Assembly: GCA_945788205.1 (NCBI GenBank)
Contig: CALZLE010000380.1
Coordinates: 1-14,500 of the forward strand
Direction: 5' to 3'
Origin: an uncultured Desulfuromonadales bacterium
GTDB taxonomy: Bacteria > Desulfobacterota > Desulfuromonadia > Desulfuromonadales > Geopsychrobacteraceae
DNA: 14,500 bases
In this document: positions 5,821 to 14,332 of the stretch, piece after piece
Position numbering within the stretch: the first letter of the stretch is position 1
Layout: the number at the start of each line of letters is the position of its first letter
Notes under the pieces: model-generated
The model's input: the letters and a program-made list of their open reading frames with translations, nothing else
Told to the model about the DNA's origin: nothing
Database searches by the model: none
Translations under genes and position numbers: made by a program

Positions 5821-8025
5821 GCAAACCCCAAAAAACAAAAAATGAGCCGCCGGAAATTTCTCGGCATCTCTTCATGTGCCCTGACCACAGCAGTGGTGGG
5901 TTCTCAGGTCAAAGTGCTGAAGGCTTTGGCAAAAAGTGGGGACATCAGTGAACCGGTGGCCGCGATAACGAAAGATGTGTATACCAGCTGTGGTATGTGC
6001 GTCAATAAATGTGGCGTTATTGCTCGGGTCAGAGATGGGGTTATCCATAAGCTGGATCCGAACCCCAACTTTTTTCCCAAGAGTCGTGGCATGCTCTGTG
6101 CCCGTGGTAACGCTGGAACGAAAGTCGTTTATGATCCTGATCGGCTGAAGTATCCATTGATCCGTGTTGGAGAGCGGGGAGAAGGCAAGTGGCGGCGAGC
6201 CAGTTGGGAGGAAGCTCTCGATATGGTGACCAATAACATGAACCAGATTGCCGAAAAATATAACCGGGCCTCGATGATGTTCGCCTCGACAGAGGGGACC
6301 TTTTCGGAGCACTTCTTCCTGCAATTGGCAGAATGCTACGGGACACCTAACACCCTGCGCCACCCGACCCTGTGTTTGTCTTCCAATATTCAGGGTTTCA
6401 GTGCCACCTTCGGCACCAATCCGACTCCGGATGTGAAGAATGCTGACTACATCATCATGAGCGGTGCCAATCGCGCAGAAGCTCTGATGACCCCTGATTC
6501 GATCGATATGATCAAAACCGATGGTGGTGGCCGCCGCAAGCTGGTCTACCTTGATCCACGTTTCACCAAAACCGCTGCCAAGGCAGATGAATGGTACCCG
6601 ATCAAGCCGGGAACCGATATGGCTTTCATTTTAGCTTTGATCAACGTGATTATTACCGAAGGTCTTTACGATGATGATTTCATCGAAGAGAACACGGTCG
6701 GTTTTGAACAGCTGGCTCAGCATATTAAGCAATACTCACCGGGGTGGGCGGCCACGGAATGCGATATCCCGGCTAAAGATATCCGGCGGATTGCTCACGA
6801 GTTTGCCAATGCGGCTCCAAGCGCTGTCTACTACCAGGGGCGTCGCTCATCCTTCTTCCAGAACGACACCCAAATGCGGCGCGCCATGGCAATTCTTAAT
6901 GCCATCGTTGGCGCCTGGGATACCAAGGGCGGGTTGTTGCCGAACAAGAAGATCGCGTTGACCAAACACGATTATCTGGCTCCTTGGTACGACGATGTCC
7001 CCGATCGTTTAGACAAAGGTGGCGTTACCTATCTGTCGGAGAAGGATGGCTCCTGGCCGGTTTTTCGCGATCGCGCCCTGGCCGCAGATCCTTACCCGAT
7101 CAAGGGGATGATGGTCTACAAGCAGAACGTACTGGTCTCAGTTCCGGATCGGGCCAAATCCCTCGAACTGATGAAGCAGATGGACTTTATCTGCACCATC
7201 GACATCACCATGAGCGACACCGCCTGGTATTCCGATGTTGTTCTGCCAGAGGCCACCTATCTGGAACGTCTCGATCCACCAGAAAACTTGAGTGGACCGG
7301 TGCCGGTCGTCGCTTTCCGCCAGCCCTGTGTTGAAGCGATGTTCGAGAGCAAGACGAATTTCTGGATCATGCAACAGCTTGCTAAACGGCTCGGACCTGA
7401 AATAGCAGAAACCTTCGATTTCACCATGGAGGAACACATTCATCACATGTTGAAGAAGAAGCCAGAGATCTATGATGCTCTGTTTGGAAAGGGTGTTTAC
7501 TACGAAGATACCGAGCCGGAATATGGCCGCTTAAAAGGTAAGCGGCTGAGAACCCGTTCCGGGAAAATCGAACTTTACTCGGAGAAATATGCCAAGAAGG
7601 GTCTCGATCCGCTACCGGTCTATAAGTCGCCGGATAAGGTCCCGACCAACATGTATCGCCTGCTGGTCGGCCGACATGCCTACTTTACTCACGGTACCAC
7701 GGCGAACAATGCACTTCTGCATGACCTGATGCCGGAAAATACTCTTTGGTTGGCTCCTTCCGAAGCGAGGAAACTGCGCCTGAAAAACGGTCAGATGGTC
7801 AAGGTCAAGAGTAAGGTTGGTGAAGAAAAGCTGAAGCTGGAAATAACAGAAAAAATCCGTCCCGACAGTGTCTACATGGCGCATGGTTTCGGAGTTCTGT
7901 CCAAGGGCTTGAGCAACATTGCCGGCGTTGGCGGCAGTGATGCAGCTCTGATCGAGAGCAAGTATTGTCCGATCTCCGGCAATTGCGCCATGCACGAAAC
8001 CTTTGTACAAATCACACCCGCCTGA
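5818..8025 (+). CDS. Molybdopterin oxidoreductase catalytic subunit, Tat-exported (PsrA/PhsA-like)
   Basis: This 735-residue protein is a DMSO-reductase-superfamily catalytic subunit carrying Mo-bisMGD. The N-terminus has a Tat signal (SRRKFLG at 10-16, then a hydrophobic stretch), so it acts outside the inner membrane. A 4Fe-4S site follows: Cys58, Cys61, Cys65 and Cys94 (CX2CX3CX28C), with Arg96 in the conserved basic position. The likely Mo ligand is Cys186 in HPTLCLSS. The C-terminal molydopterin-binding domain covers about 615-735. Length and the block around YDPDRLKYP and VGERGEGKW resemble polysulfide and thiosulfate reductases (about 760 residues); tetrathionate reductases are much longer. 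Arsenate or selenate reduction is not excluded. It is followed by its Fe-S and NrfD subunits. Electrons would pass from quinol through those subunits to the Mo centre. Confidence 0.93.
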   Translation: MANPKKQKMSRRKFLGISSCALTTAVVGSQVKVLKALAKSGDISEPVAAITKDVYTSCGMCVNKCGVIARVRDGVIHKLDPNPNFFPKSRGMLCARGNAGTKVVYDPDRLKYPLIRVGERGEGKWRRASWEEALDMVTNNMNQIAEKYNRASMMFASTEGTFSEHFFLQLAECYGTPNTLRHPTLCLSSNIQGFSATFGTNPTPDVKNADYIIMSGANRAEALMTPDSIDMIKTDGGGRRKLVYLDPRFTKTAAKADEWYPIKPGTDMAFILALINVIITEGLYDDDFIEENTVGFEQLAQHIKQYSPGWAATECDIPAKDIRRIAHEFANAAPSAVYYQGRRSSFFQNDTQMRRAMAILNAIVGAWDTKGGLLPNKKIALTKHDYLAPWYDDVPDRLDKGGVTYLSEKDGSWPVFRDRALAADPYPIKGMMVYKQNVLVSVPDRAKSLELMKQMDFICTIDITMSDTAWYSDVVLPEATYLERLDPPENLSGPVPVVAFRQPCVEAMFESKTNFWIMQQLAKRLGPEIAETFDFTMEEHIHHMLKKKPEIYDALFGKGVYYEDTEPEYGRLKGKRLRTRSGKIELYSEKYAKKGLDPLPVYKSPDKVPTNMYRLLVGRHAYFTHGTTANNALLHDLMPENTLWLAPSEARKLRLKNGQMVKVKSKVGEEKLKLEITEKIRPDSVYMAHGFGVLSKGLSNIAGVGGSDAALIESKYCPISGNCAMHETFVQITPA

Positions 8026-8056
8026 GGCAAGGCGCAGAGTTTAAGGAGTTGAAACG

Positions 8057-8617
8057 ATGAAAAACAAACGCTTCGCCATTGTCCTCGATACCGAACGCTG
8101 TATCGATTGCAAAGCCTGCACCGTGGCCTGCAAGGCGGAAAATGACGTTCCCTTGGGTCCGAACAATTATCGGAACTGGGTTGTGGCCAGCAAGTTGCGA
8201 GGGAAATATCCGAACCTCGGTCAGTCATATACCCCCAGCCAGTGTCAGCATTGCAGCAATGCTCCGTGTGAACATGTCTGCCCGACCAGAGCGACGTTCA
8301 CCAGTTCCGACGGCATTGTGGATGTTAAAGAAGAAAAGTGTATCGGCTGTAAATATTGTCAGACCGCGTGCCCCTATAATGCCCGTTACTACAATGAAGA
8401 GACCGGGGCGATTGATAAGTGCACTTTCTGCGCCCAGCGAATTTATGCGGTTCCGCCGCGACTGCCCGCTTGCGTCGACACTTGTCCGACCAAGGTCCGG
8501 GCGTTCGGTGACCTGAATGATCCGAACTCCGAAGTGTCCCTGTTGTTGGCCAGGAATCCATCAAAGGTTTTGAAACCGGCGATGGGGACCAATCCGCATT
8601 TATTTTACCTGGATTAA
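8057..8617 (+). CDS. 4Fe-4S ferredoxin electron-transfer subunit (PsrB/NrfC-like)
   Basis: The 186-residue subunit carries electrons between the membrane anchor and the molybdenum subunit. Sixteen cysteines in four groups can bind four 4Fe-4S clusters: 15/18/21/25, 63/66/71/75, 95/98/101/105 and 122/125/139/143. In this family the ligands of clusters are swapped between the paired motifs. The spacing between Cys125 and Cys139 is 13 residues, slightly longer than the 11 or 12 seen in many relatives. There is no signal peptide, so it should be exported as a folded partner with the Tat-bearing catalytic subunit. AAGGAG at 8043-8048 lies eight bases before the ATG. The length matches PsrB and PhsB (about 190). 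Confidence 0.94.
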   Translation: MKNKRFAIVLDTERCIDCKACTVACKAENDVPLGPNNYRNWVVASKLRGKYPNLGQSYTPSQCQHCSNAPCEHVCPTRATFTSSDGIVDVKEEKCIGCKYCQTACPYNARYYNEETGAIDKCTFCAQRIYAVPPRLPACVDTCPTKVRAFGDLNDPNSEVSLLLARNPSKVLKPAMGTNPHLFYLD

Positions 8618-8629
8618 AAGGAGAGACTG

Positions 8630-9778
8630 ATGTCAGCCTTTAAAAATCGTCCGAAATTATTTGTCTGGATGGCTATCCTATTGTTGGGGATGGCCGCCGG
8701 AGCAGCCGGGGTCATTCATGTTCTGATCGTTGGTCATGCCCAGTCTTATAATGTCACCCGTGAAATCCCCTGGGGGCTTCTGATTGCGACCTACGTTTTC
8801 CTAGTCGTATCCAGCACCGGCCTCTGCTTGATTTCGAGTCTCGGCCATGTCTTCGGCATGAAACAGTTCGAGTTTATCGGCAAACGAGCTATTCTTCTCG
8901 CGATATTAACCTTGCTCTGTGGTTTCGGAGCGATCGGTATGGAAATAAACCACCCGATCCGAATGGGAATTTACACCATTCTCAGTCCCAACTTCAGTTC
9001 CGCCATCTGGTGGATGGGGACCCTTTACGGGGTTTACTTGATGTTCCTCTGTGCCGAGTTCTACTTTCTTATGAAAGGGATGCACAAAGGAGCCTTTACC
9101 ATGGGTGTGCTTGGCTTTACCGCTGCGGTTTCTGCCCACTCGAACCTGGGCGCGGTATTCGGTCTGCTCGAAGCCCGACCCTTCTGGCACGGCTCTTTCC
9201 TGCCGATCTATTTCATTGTCTCGGCCCTCGTTTCCGGGTGCGCTTTGATCGGTATGATTGTCTATTTCAATCATAAAAAATCTGGTGCACCGATGCCGCT
9301 GAAGTATGCCGATTTCATGGACACCCTGGGTCGCTTGCAGATCCTCACATTGATGACCCTGGTTTTCTTTGTTGTCTGGAAAATCATTCCCGGTATCTAT
9401 GGTCATCCGCCGGAAAAATACGAAGCAACCATGTCGATGATCAGTGGACCATTTGCCTTTAATTTCTGGTTCTTTGAAGTGCTGATGGGGCTGGTTATTC
9501 CGCTCTGTATCCTCTTTCCGAAGAAAACCCGTACCCCGACCGGAGTCATGTTTGCTGGTCTGTCCTCGACAATTGGGATCTTCTTCATGCGTTATGACCT
9601 GGTCATTATCGGCCAATTAGTGTCGATGCGCGAGGGCACCGCCGAACTCGTTAACGGCCTGTTGCAGTATACTCCTTCGTTGTCTGAACTCGGCATTACC
9701 ATTGGGGCTATCTGTACCTGCCTGTTCCTTTATACTGTGGCTGAAAGGCTGCTGCCACTGGACCCGGAAGAACACTAA
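8630..9778 (+). CDS. NrfD/PsrC-family membrane anchor and quinol-oxidising subunit
   Basis: This 382-residue hydrophobic protein is the membrane subunit of the reductase, expected to oxidise quinol and pass electrons to the Fe-S subunit. I count about ten helices, near residues 11-31, 48-68, 85-105, 120-142, 155-175, 190-212, 235-255, 272-295, 305-328 and 350-372. NrfD-family signs include EINHPIRM near 104-111 and NFSSAIWWM near 122-130, a usual quinone-site region. Ten helices exceed the eight of Thermus PsrC and are closer to the long NrfD forms (such as ActC or TtrC types). AAGGAG at 8618-8623 overlaps the TAA stop of the Fe-S gene and precedes the ATG by six bases, so the two are tightly coupled. 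It has no haem-binding CXXCH motif. It is the last gene before the terminator. Confidence 0.92.
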   Translation: MSAFKNRPKLFVWMAILLLGMAAGAAGVIHVLIVGHAQSYNVTREIPWGLLIATYVFLVVSSTGLCLISSLGHVFGMKQFEFIGKRAILLAILTLLCGFGAIGMEINHPIRMGIYTILSPNFSSAIWWMGTLYGVYLMFLCAEFYFLMKGMHKGAFTMGVLGFTAAVSAHSNLGAVFGLLEARPFWHGSFLPIYFIVSALVSGCALIGMIVYFNHKKSGAPMPLKYADFMDTLGRLQILTLMTLVFFVVWKIIPGIYGHPPEKYEATMSMISGPFAFNFWFFEVLMGLVIPLCILFPKKTRTPTGVMFAGLSSTIGIFFMRYDLVIIGQLVSMREGTAELVNGLLQYTPSLSELGITIGAICTCLFLYTVAERLLPLDPEEH

Positions 9779-9834
9779 ACGGCCTGTTTCGCTAGTAACA
9801 AGGTAGCTTGCCTAAGTTGCCCATCGATTATTGT

Positions 9835-9871
9835 CAAAGTCCTCGCCTTCGAGCGGGGACTTTGTGTTTTT
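9835..9871 (+). terminator. Intrinsic terminator of the reductase operon
   Basis: A 12-base-pair stem (9835-9846 with 9853-9864, one G-T pair) closes on a six-base CTTCGA loop and is followed by TGTTTTT at 9865-9871. It lies 57 bases after the NrfD stop. The T run is on the plus-strand side only; read on the minus strand the hairpin is followed by ACAATAA, so it should not stop the convergent molybdenum operon efficiently. Confidence 0.92.
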
Positions 9872-10166
9872 AAGAAGTGATATCGGTGAACTGTTGCCAT
9901 GCTGAAGATTGCTGACTCTTGCAGCTCTTAGTCGTATTGATGTTGAGAGGGGGGGAGTCGATGATTTGCTGCAGAAGAGGTATTAAGTCCAGGCTGCTCT
10001 CACTGGGAAGGCAGCCCTTTGCCAGTCCTGTCGTGGTGCTCTGGATTCGGTTGCAGGATCTGCAGTGGCTGCCACTGGAAAGTGATTGCAGTAATCGGTG
10101 GTCGAGAGGCGTAAAGTGATTCTGTTTCGCCCGTGAGAGCTAGCATCTCATTGCTCCGTCAAAGGT
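9872..10166. other. Convergent intergenic region with small inverted repeats
   Basis: No convincing gene lies here. It holds GGCTGC (9992-9997) / GCAGCC (10011-10016), a perfect seven-base palindrome with one central base (CAGTGGC-T-GCCACTG, 10063-10077) and TGAGA/TCTCA near 10134-10150. None has a T run in the direction of moeA transcription, so I cannot name a moeA terminator. A plus-strand frame from ATG 9961 to TGA 10117-10119 would make 52 residues and follows a purine-rich GGGGGGAG, but it has no recognisable motif and is probably chance. Confidence 0.5.
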
Positions 10167-11363
10167 TTACGAGGGAGCGTGTAGGGGGATAATTTCAACC
10201 CTGTCTCCGGCCGCCAGGTCGGGGGATCCGATCGGTACGCTCAGCAGGGCATTTGCACCCTGCACGCTACGAATCTGTCCCGACGCCTGTCGTTGAGGCA
10301 CTTCGACTTGATATCCGTGGTCCTGCCATTTACAGCTGGCCCAGAGAAACGCTTGACGTTTATTTCCGCCCTTTATCTGGTGTTGTAGCGTTGCGATAAT
10401 TTTTTTGTGTTCCAGTTGCAGCCCGGCCAGTCTGCGCAATGCCGGTAAGACGAACAGCTCAAAGGTGGCAGCGGTTGCTGCCGGATTGCCCGGTAAGCCG
10501 AAGCAGGGCTTGCCGTTGAGCAGACCGAACAGCACCGGTTTGCCAGGTTTTATCGCCACCTTCCAGAATTTGCGCTCAAAATCATGCTGTTCCAGGGTTT
10601 GTTGTACGAGGTCCTTTTCACCGACGGAAACCCCACCGGTGGAAAGGAGCAGATCGGCCGATTTAGCCTGATCGATCATCTGGTCCAGATCTTCACGCCG
10701 GTCTTCACCGATCCCCAGCGGAATGACTACGCAACCGCACTCGCTCAGACGTGCGCAGAGGTACTGCAGGTTGGAGTTGACGATCTGTCCCGGCCCCGGC
10801 TCCTGGCCCAGTTCGACCAGTTCATCGCCCGTAGAGAAAACCGCGACGCGGGGGCGCGGATGAACTTGAACTTCGGAGACCCCTGCACTCGCCAATAGAC
10901 CGATCGCTCCTGCATGCAGGGCCGTTCCGGTATCGAGTAAGACCTCATCGGCTCGATACTCTTCGCCTCGATAACGGACATGTTGTTTTGCTTTTACCGG
11001 CGTGGACCAGGTTAAAATACCGCTGTTTTCGCTGCAATCCTCAATCGGAATAACCGTGTCAGCACCCTCCGGTAATGGTGCGCCGGTGGTAATTTGAATC
11101 GCTTTTCCTGGCGGTAATACTGCATCGTAGGGATGCCCGGCAAAGGAGCTGCCGACCACTTCTAAGCTGGCGGATGAGGACAAGTCCTGTGATGAAGTGG
11201 CAAAGCCGTCCATTGCCGAATTGTCCCAGCGCGGCATGTCCCAGCGAGCCCGAACCGGAGAGGCCAGAACCTGTCCGGCTGCGTTGGGAAGTGGCAGGGT
11301 CTGCAGCGGCAGAGTCGAAACGGTCTCCTGAACGATCTTCAGTGCATCAGCATAAGTCAGCAT
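10167..11363 (-). CDS. moeA: Molybdopterin molybdenumtransferase
   Basis: MoeA ligates molybdate to adenylylated molybdopterin to give the Mo cofactor in the cytoplasm. The 398-residue protein has the family's full layout: an N-terminal domain with DNSAMDGFA at 47-55 and ITTGAPLPEGAD at 91-102, a central MoCF-binding domain with STGDEL at 177-182, STGGVSVGEKD at 241-251 and GLPGNPAA at 289-296, and a C-terminal beta domain after about 320. KPGKPVLFG at 272-280 is also typical. The ATG follows GAGGAG by five bases and overlaps the end of modC by seven bases. As the last gene of the molybdenum operon, it links uptake to insertion. The plus-strand neighbour it converges with needs its product. 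Confidence 0.96.
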   Translation of the reverse strand: MLTYADALKIVQETVSTLPLQTLPLPNAAGQVLASPVRARWDMPRWDNSAMDGFATSSQDLSSSASLEVVGSSFAGHPYDAVLPPGKAIQITTGAPLPEGADTVIPIEDCSENSGILTWSTPVKAKQHVRYRGEEYRADEVLLDTGTALHAGAIGLLASAGVSEVQVHPRPRVAVFSTGDELVELGQEPGPGQIVNSNLQYLCARLSECGCVVIPLGIGEDRREDLDQMIDQAKSADLLLSTGGVSVGEKDLVQQTLEQHDFERKFWKVAIKPGKPVLFGLLNGKPCFGLPGNPAATAATFELFVLPALRRLAGLQLEHKKIIATLQHQIKGGNKRQAFLWASCKWQDHGYQVEVPQRQASGQIRSVQGANALLSVPIGSPDLAAGDRVEIIPLHAPS

Positions 11364-12445
11364 GGTGACTCCTCATAGCTTTCAATTCTTGCTTCACGGG
11401 CCTTGAATACCGCCCAGAACTTTTCACCCGGTTGCGGTTCACCGAGAGCCAGATAGCCGCGCGTGCTGATTTCAGCCACCAACTTATCCTCTTGCGCCAG
11501 CGTAATCCGTACCCGGTCACCGAAGATCACCACATCGTGGATCTCACCATAAAGGTTATTGCGCGGGCTGCCGTCGGGTAGTTCCCGGTAGAGGGCAATA
11601 TCCCAGGGTAGCACGGTCATAAAGGCAGGGCCGGGGACGACCTGTTCGAACGGCGCGAGAAATTTTGTGCCCCCTCGACTGTAGAAAGCCAACTTTCCTG
11701 ATTGCTCACGAACGTCGCCAAGGATGTAGTTAACCCCGACAAAACGGGCGACGAACTCGCTGGCTGGTTCACGTAGCAATTGATGAAAGCTGCCCTGCTG
11801 GATAATCTGCCCTTGCTCCATCACCACCACCCGCTTGCGGAAATAAGCGACCTCCTCGGCATCGTGGGTGACCAGAAGAGTGGGGATTCTCAGCCGCGTC
11901 AACACCGCCTGTAGCCAGCGACGTATCTCGCCACGAGCGCTGGGGTCCAAGGACGCGGTTGGTTCGTCGAGCAGCAACAGTTGCGGATCGGTCGCTAAGG
12001 TCCGGGCCAGCGCAACCTTCTGCCGTTCGCCGCCGGAAAGAGTGGCAACATCGCGTTCGGCCAGATGTTTGATCGACAGTTTTTCTAAGAGCTGCTGTAC
12101 TTTTTTTTGCCGTTCGCCGCTGGATGTCCGGCGCATTTTCAGACCGAAGCCGATATTGCCGCTGACATTCAGGTGGGGGAATAGCGCTAAATCTTGAAAG
12201 ACCATCCCGATCCGGCGTTGCTCCGGTGGTAGAAAAATCTGTTTTTCTGCATCGTACAGGCAGCGCTCACCGAGCATGATTTGCCCGGAAACTGGTTGGT
12301 TGAGACCAGCCAGAAGACGCAGTAAACTACTCTTGCCGGTCCCGTTTGGCCCGAGTATAACCGTTACCCCGGGGGGAACCGTTAATTCTGCCGCCAAATC
12401 AAAGTTTGCCAAGGGATAGTGCAGTCGGCAGATCAAGTCGTTCAT
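11357..12445 (-). CDS. modC: Molybdate ABC transporter ATP-binding protein
   Basis: This 362-residue ATPase drives molybdate import through the ModB channel. The ABC domain is complete: Walker A GPNGTGKSS at 32-40, Q-loop Gln84, signature LSGGE at 136-140, Walker B LLLLDE at 156-161 and switch His194. A C-terminal TOBE/MOP-type region at about 290-355 (around YGEIHDVVIFGD and VAEIS) can sense oxyanion in this family. The gene overlaps modB by four bases at an ATGA junction and moeA by seven. Sulfate or tungstate transport ATPases look similar, but the ModA, ModB and MoeA neighbours favour molybdate. Confidence 0.93.
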   Translation of the reverse strand: MNDLICRLHYPLANFDLAAELTVPPGVTVILGPNGTGKSSLLRLLAGLNQPVSGQIMLGERCLYDAEKQIFLPPEQRRIGMVFQDLALFPHLNVSGNIGFGLKMRRTSSGERQKKVQQLLEKLSIKHLAERDVATLSGGERQKVALARTLATDPQLLLLDEPTASLDPSARGEIRRWLQAVLTRLRIPTLLVTHDAEEVAYFRKRVVVMEQGQIIQQGSFHQLLREPASEFVARFVGVNYILGDVREQSGKLAFYSRGGTKFLAPFEQVVPGPAFMTVLPWDIALYRELPDGSPRNNLYGEIHDVVIFGDRVRITLAQEDKLVAEISTRGYLALGEPQPGEKFWAVFKAREARIESYEESPC

Positions 12446-13233
12446 CGGCCCCCCTCGGGTGGTGCCAGCAGGTGCACCGTTGCCAGCAGCAATAAAGAGA
12501 TCAACAACAGTAAGGCTCCCAAGCTAAAAGCTTGTTGCGGATCGCTCTCAAAGGCGCTGTATATTGCCAGTGACAGCGTTTGGGTCCGCCCAGGGAGATT
12601 CCCGGCAAATAGAATGATCACACCGAACAGGCCGACCCCTTGTGCCAAGGCCATTACGCCTTCAGCAAACAGGCCGCGGCGGACCACCGGCAAGGTGACA
12701 TGCCAGAAGGTTTGCAACGGCGTAGCCCCGAGCAACAGCGCCGCTTCTTCAAGTTTCTGCTCTATCGCATCGAACAACACCACACATCGGCGGACGAAAA
12801 AAGGAGTGATGACAAACACAATCGCCAGCACGACCGCGCCAAGGGTGAAGGGGATACGCAGACCGACACCGTTTAGCAGATCGCCGAGCAGACCGCGCCG
12901 GCCGAAGGCAAGCAACAGCGCTAATCCGGCGACCACTGGTGGCATCACCATCGGTAGTTCCAGCAGGACTTCCAGGCTGCGGCGGACGCGACCACTACAG
13001 CGGGAGAGCCCGTAGGCGGATGGCAGGCCGAGCAAAAAAATCATCGGTAGGGCCAGTAAGGATGACAGTAAAGTGATCCAGAGTGCTTGCAGCACCTGAG
13101 GTTGCGTAAACAATTTTAGCAGCCCAGTTGGACTGGCCGCCAGCAAGAGCGCCAACACTGGTAGTAGGATCAAGATGCCCAGGGCCGTACCGCAGGTCAG
13201 CAGAAATAAATTGAAAAGCCGTGGCCGTTTCAC
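12442..13233 (-). CDS. modB: Molybdate ABC transporter permease
   Basis: The 263-residue membrane protein has about six helices, with the ModB-type LPMVMPPVVAGLALL segment near residues 93-107 and the EAA loop (EEAALLLGATPLQTFW) near 162-177, which docks on ModC. The GTG start (13231-13233) overlaps the stop of modA in a GTGA junction and has GGGAG seven bases upstream. Length is a little above the E. coli protein (229), because of a longer N-terminal helix. It forms the membrane pore of the importer encoded with modA and modC. Confidence 0.93.
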   Translation of the reverse strand: MKRPRLFNLFLLTCGTALGILILLPVLALLLAASPTGLLKLFTQPQVLQALWITLLSSLLALPMIFLLGLPSAYGLSRCSGRVRRSLEVLLELPMVMPPVVAGLALLLAFGRRGLLGDLLNGVGLRIPFTLGAVVLAIVFVITPFFVRRCVVLFDAIEQKLEEAALLLGATPLQTFWHVTLPVVRRGLFAEGVMALAQGVGLFGVIILFAGNLPGRTQTLSLAIYSAFESDPQQAFSLGALLLLISLLLLATVHLLAPPEGGR

Positions 13234-13994
13234 AACTCACTCCCAGGCAGAAAACCGAAACGCCGAAAGATTTCAGTCGCTTCACTGCTCCGTAAAAACG
13301 CATAAAACTGCTCGCTGTGATGGTTGGTTTCTGTGGTCTTCGCCAACTGGTAAATAGCACGAGGGTTCAGTTTTTCCGGTACAGCAATAGAGAGCAGTTT
13401 GCTGTTGGTGAGATCGCTTTGATAGACGATCCCGACATCCGCTTCACCGAGTAAAAGTTTGGCGATGATTGCTTTTACGCGCCCTTCTTCGCTGACGATG
13501 TTCTTTTTGATCTGGGTGACCAAGGCGGAACCAAAAGCAGGAGATGCCGTCAGGTTGGTAAAAAGTTTTCGGGTGTAAGCGCCGATCGGAACTTGCGGAT
13601 TGCCGATGACCAGTAAGAGTTCCGGCCGGGTTAAATCTCGAAGACTGTTCAGTGGCGGTTGCAGGTCAGAGCGGGTCGCCACAGCCAGGCGATTACCGAG
13701 CAGTGGCTGAACATTTGCAACCAAGTCGCGTTCTTGCAACCTGCTCATCACCGGTCGACTGGCGGAAATGAATAGCTCGGCAGGAGCCCCCTGCTCAATC
13801 TGCATCGCCAAGGTTTGACTGCCAGCAAAGTTGAGCCGGATTTGAACGTCCGGGTGCTGCAGTTCGTAGTGCTTGGCGACATCCGTCATTGCTTCTGTCA
13901 GGGATGAGGCGGCGAACACCGACAGCTCGATGGCCGTGGCTGGAAGCGAGTAGCAGAGTAAAATCAGTAGTGCTGGCAGCAAGGCCCTACACAT
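13230..13994 (-). CDS. modA: Molybdate-binding periplasmic protein
   Basis: ModA captures molybdate in the periplasm and delivers it to ModBC. From ATG 13994 the protein has 254 residues with a Sec signal peptide (hydrophobic core ALLPALLILLCYSL, likely cleavage after the A-T-A near residue 21; the cysteine lacks a lipobox). The mature start FAASSLTEAM, FAGSQTL near 56-62 and VPIGAYTRK near 136-144 match ModA anion-binding segments, as does the GIVYQSD block near 194-200. The ATG overlaps the modE-like stop by one base (TGATG). An in-frame TTG at 13997 lies eight bases from AGGAG and could be used instead, adding one residue. Tungstate may also be bound, as in other ModA proteins. Confidence 0.94.
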   Translation of the reverse strand: MCRALLPALLILLCYSLPATAIELSVFAASSLTEAMTDVAKHYELQHPDVQIRLNFAGSQTLAMQIEQGAPAELFISASRPVMSRLQERDLVANVQPLLGNRLAVATRSDLQPPLNSLRDLTRPELLLVIGNPQVPIGAYTRKLFTNLTASPAFGSALVTQIKKNIVSEEGRVKAIIAKLLLGEADVGIVYQSDLTNSKLLSIAVPEKLNPRAIYQLAKTTETNHHSEQFYAFLRSSEATEIFRRFGFLPGSEL

Positions 13995-14332
13995 CAATGA
14001 AAAATCTCCTCAAATCCCTGATCGGCCGCTCGATTGACATGATCACGCAAAGTTCGATAGCTGTGTAAAAGTTCCTGTGTTGCTGGGGTCAAGCGGGTTT
14101 CTCCGCCCCCCTTTCCCCCGGTGCGGCGTTCCAACAGTTTGAAGGGAGCATTTTCTTCCATCGCTTGCAGCTGCGCCCAGATTTTACGGTAGGAAATTCC
14201 CAATTCCTTGGCTGCGCCATTTATCGAACCACTTCGATCGATGGCGACCAGCGTCTGAAATCTTCCGTCACCCAGAAACGCTTGCCCATCGACTTCGAGC
14301 CAGACCTTTGAGCGCACCCGAATTTCGTTCAT
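13994..14332 (-). CDS. ModE-like winged-helix regulator lacking molybdate-binding domains
   Basis: This 112-residue protein matches only the N-terminal DNA-binding half of ModE (LysR-type winged helix). The helix-turn-helix is at about 33-55 (SINGAAKELGISYRKIW at 36-52) and the ModE wing GGKGGGETRLT lies at 72-82. E. coli ModE has about 260 residues, with two C-terminal MOP domains that bind molybdate; these are absent and the frame ends naturally, so it is a short family form rather than a broken gene. It overlaps the upstream mobB gene by three bases and modA by one. It probably controls this operon, but how it senses molybdate is unclear. Confidence 0.88.
   Translation of the reverse strand: MNEIRVRSKVWLEVDGQAFLGDGRFQTLVAIDRSGSINGAAKELGISYRKIWAQLQAMEENAPFKLLERRTGGKGGGETRLTPATQELLHSYRTLRDHVNRAADQGFEEIFH

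Noticed and set aside
4679..9885. A shared TAAGAAG[C/T]GATATCG sequence at 4679-4693 and 9871-9885, both just downstream of operons
   Set aside because: A 14-of-15 match is expected a few times by chance in a window this long, and nothing around it repeats.
9919..10119. A 66-codon plus-strand frame in the convergent gap (52 codons from ATG 9961)
   Set aside because: It has no recognisable motif, lies after a strong terminator with no clear promoter, and its length is within chance.
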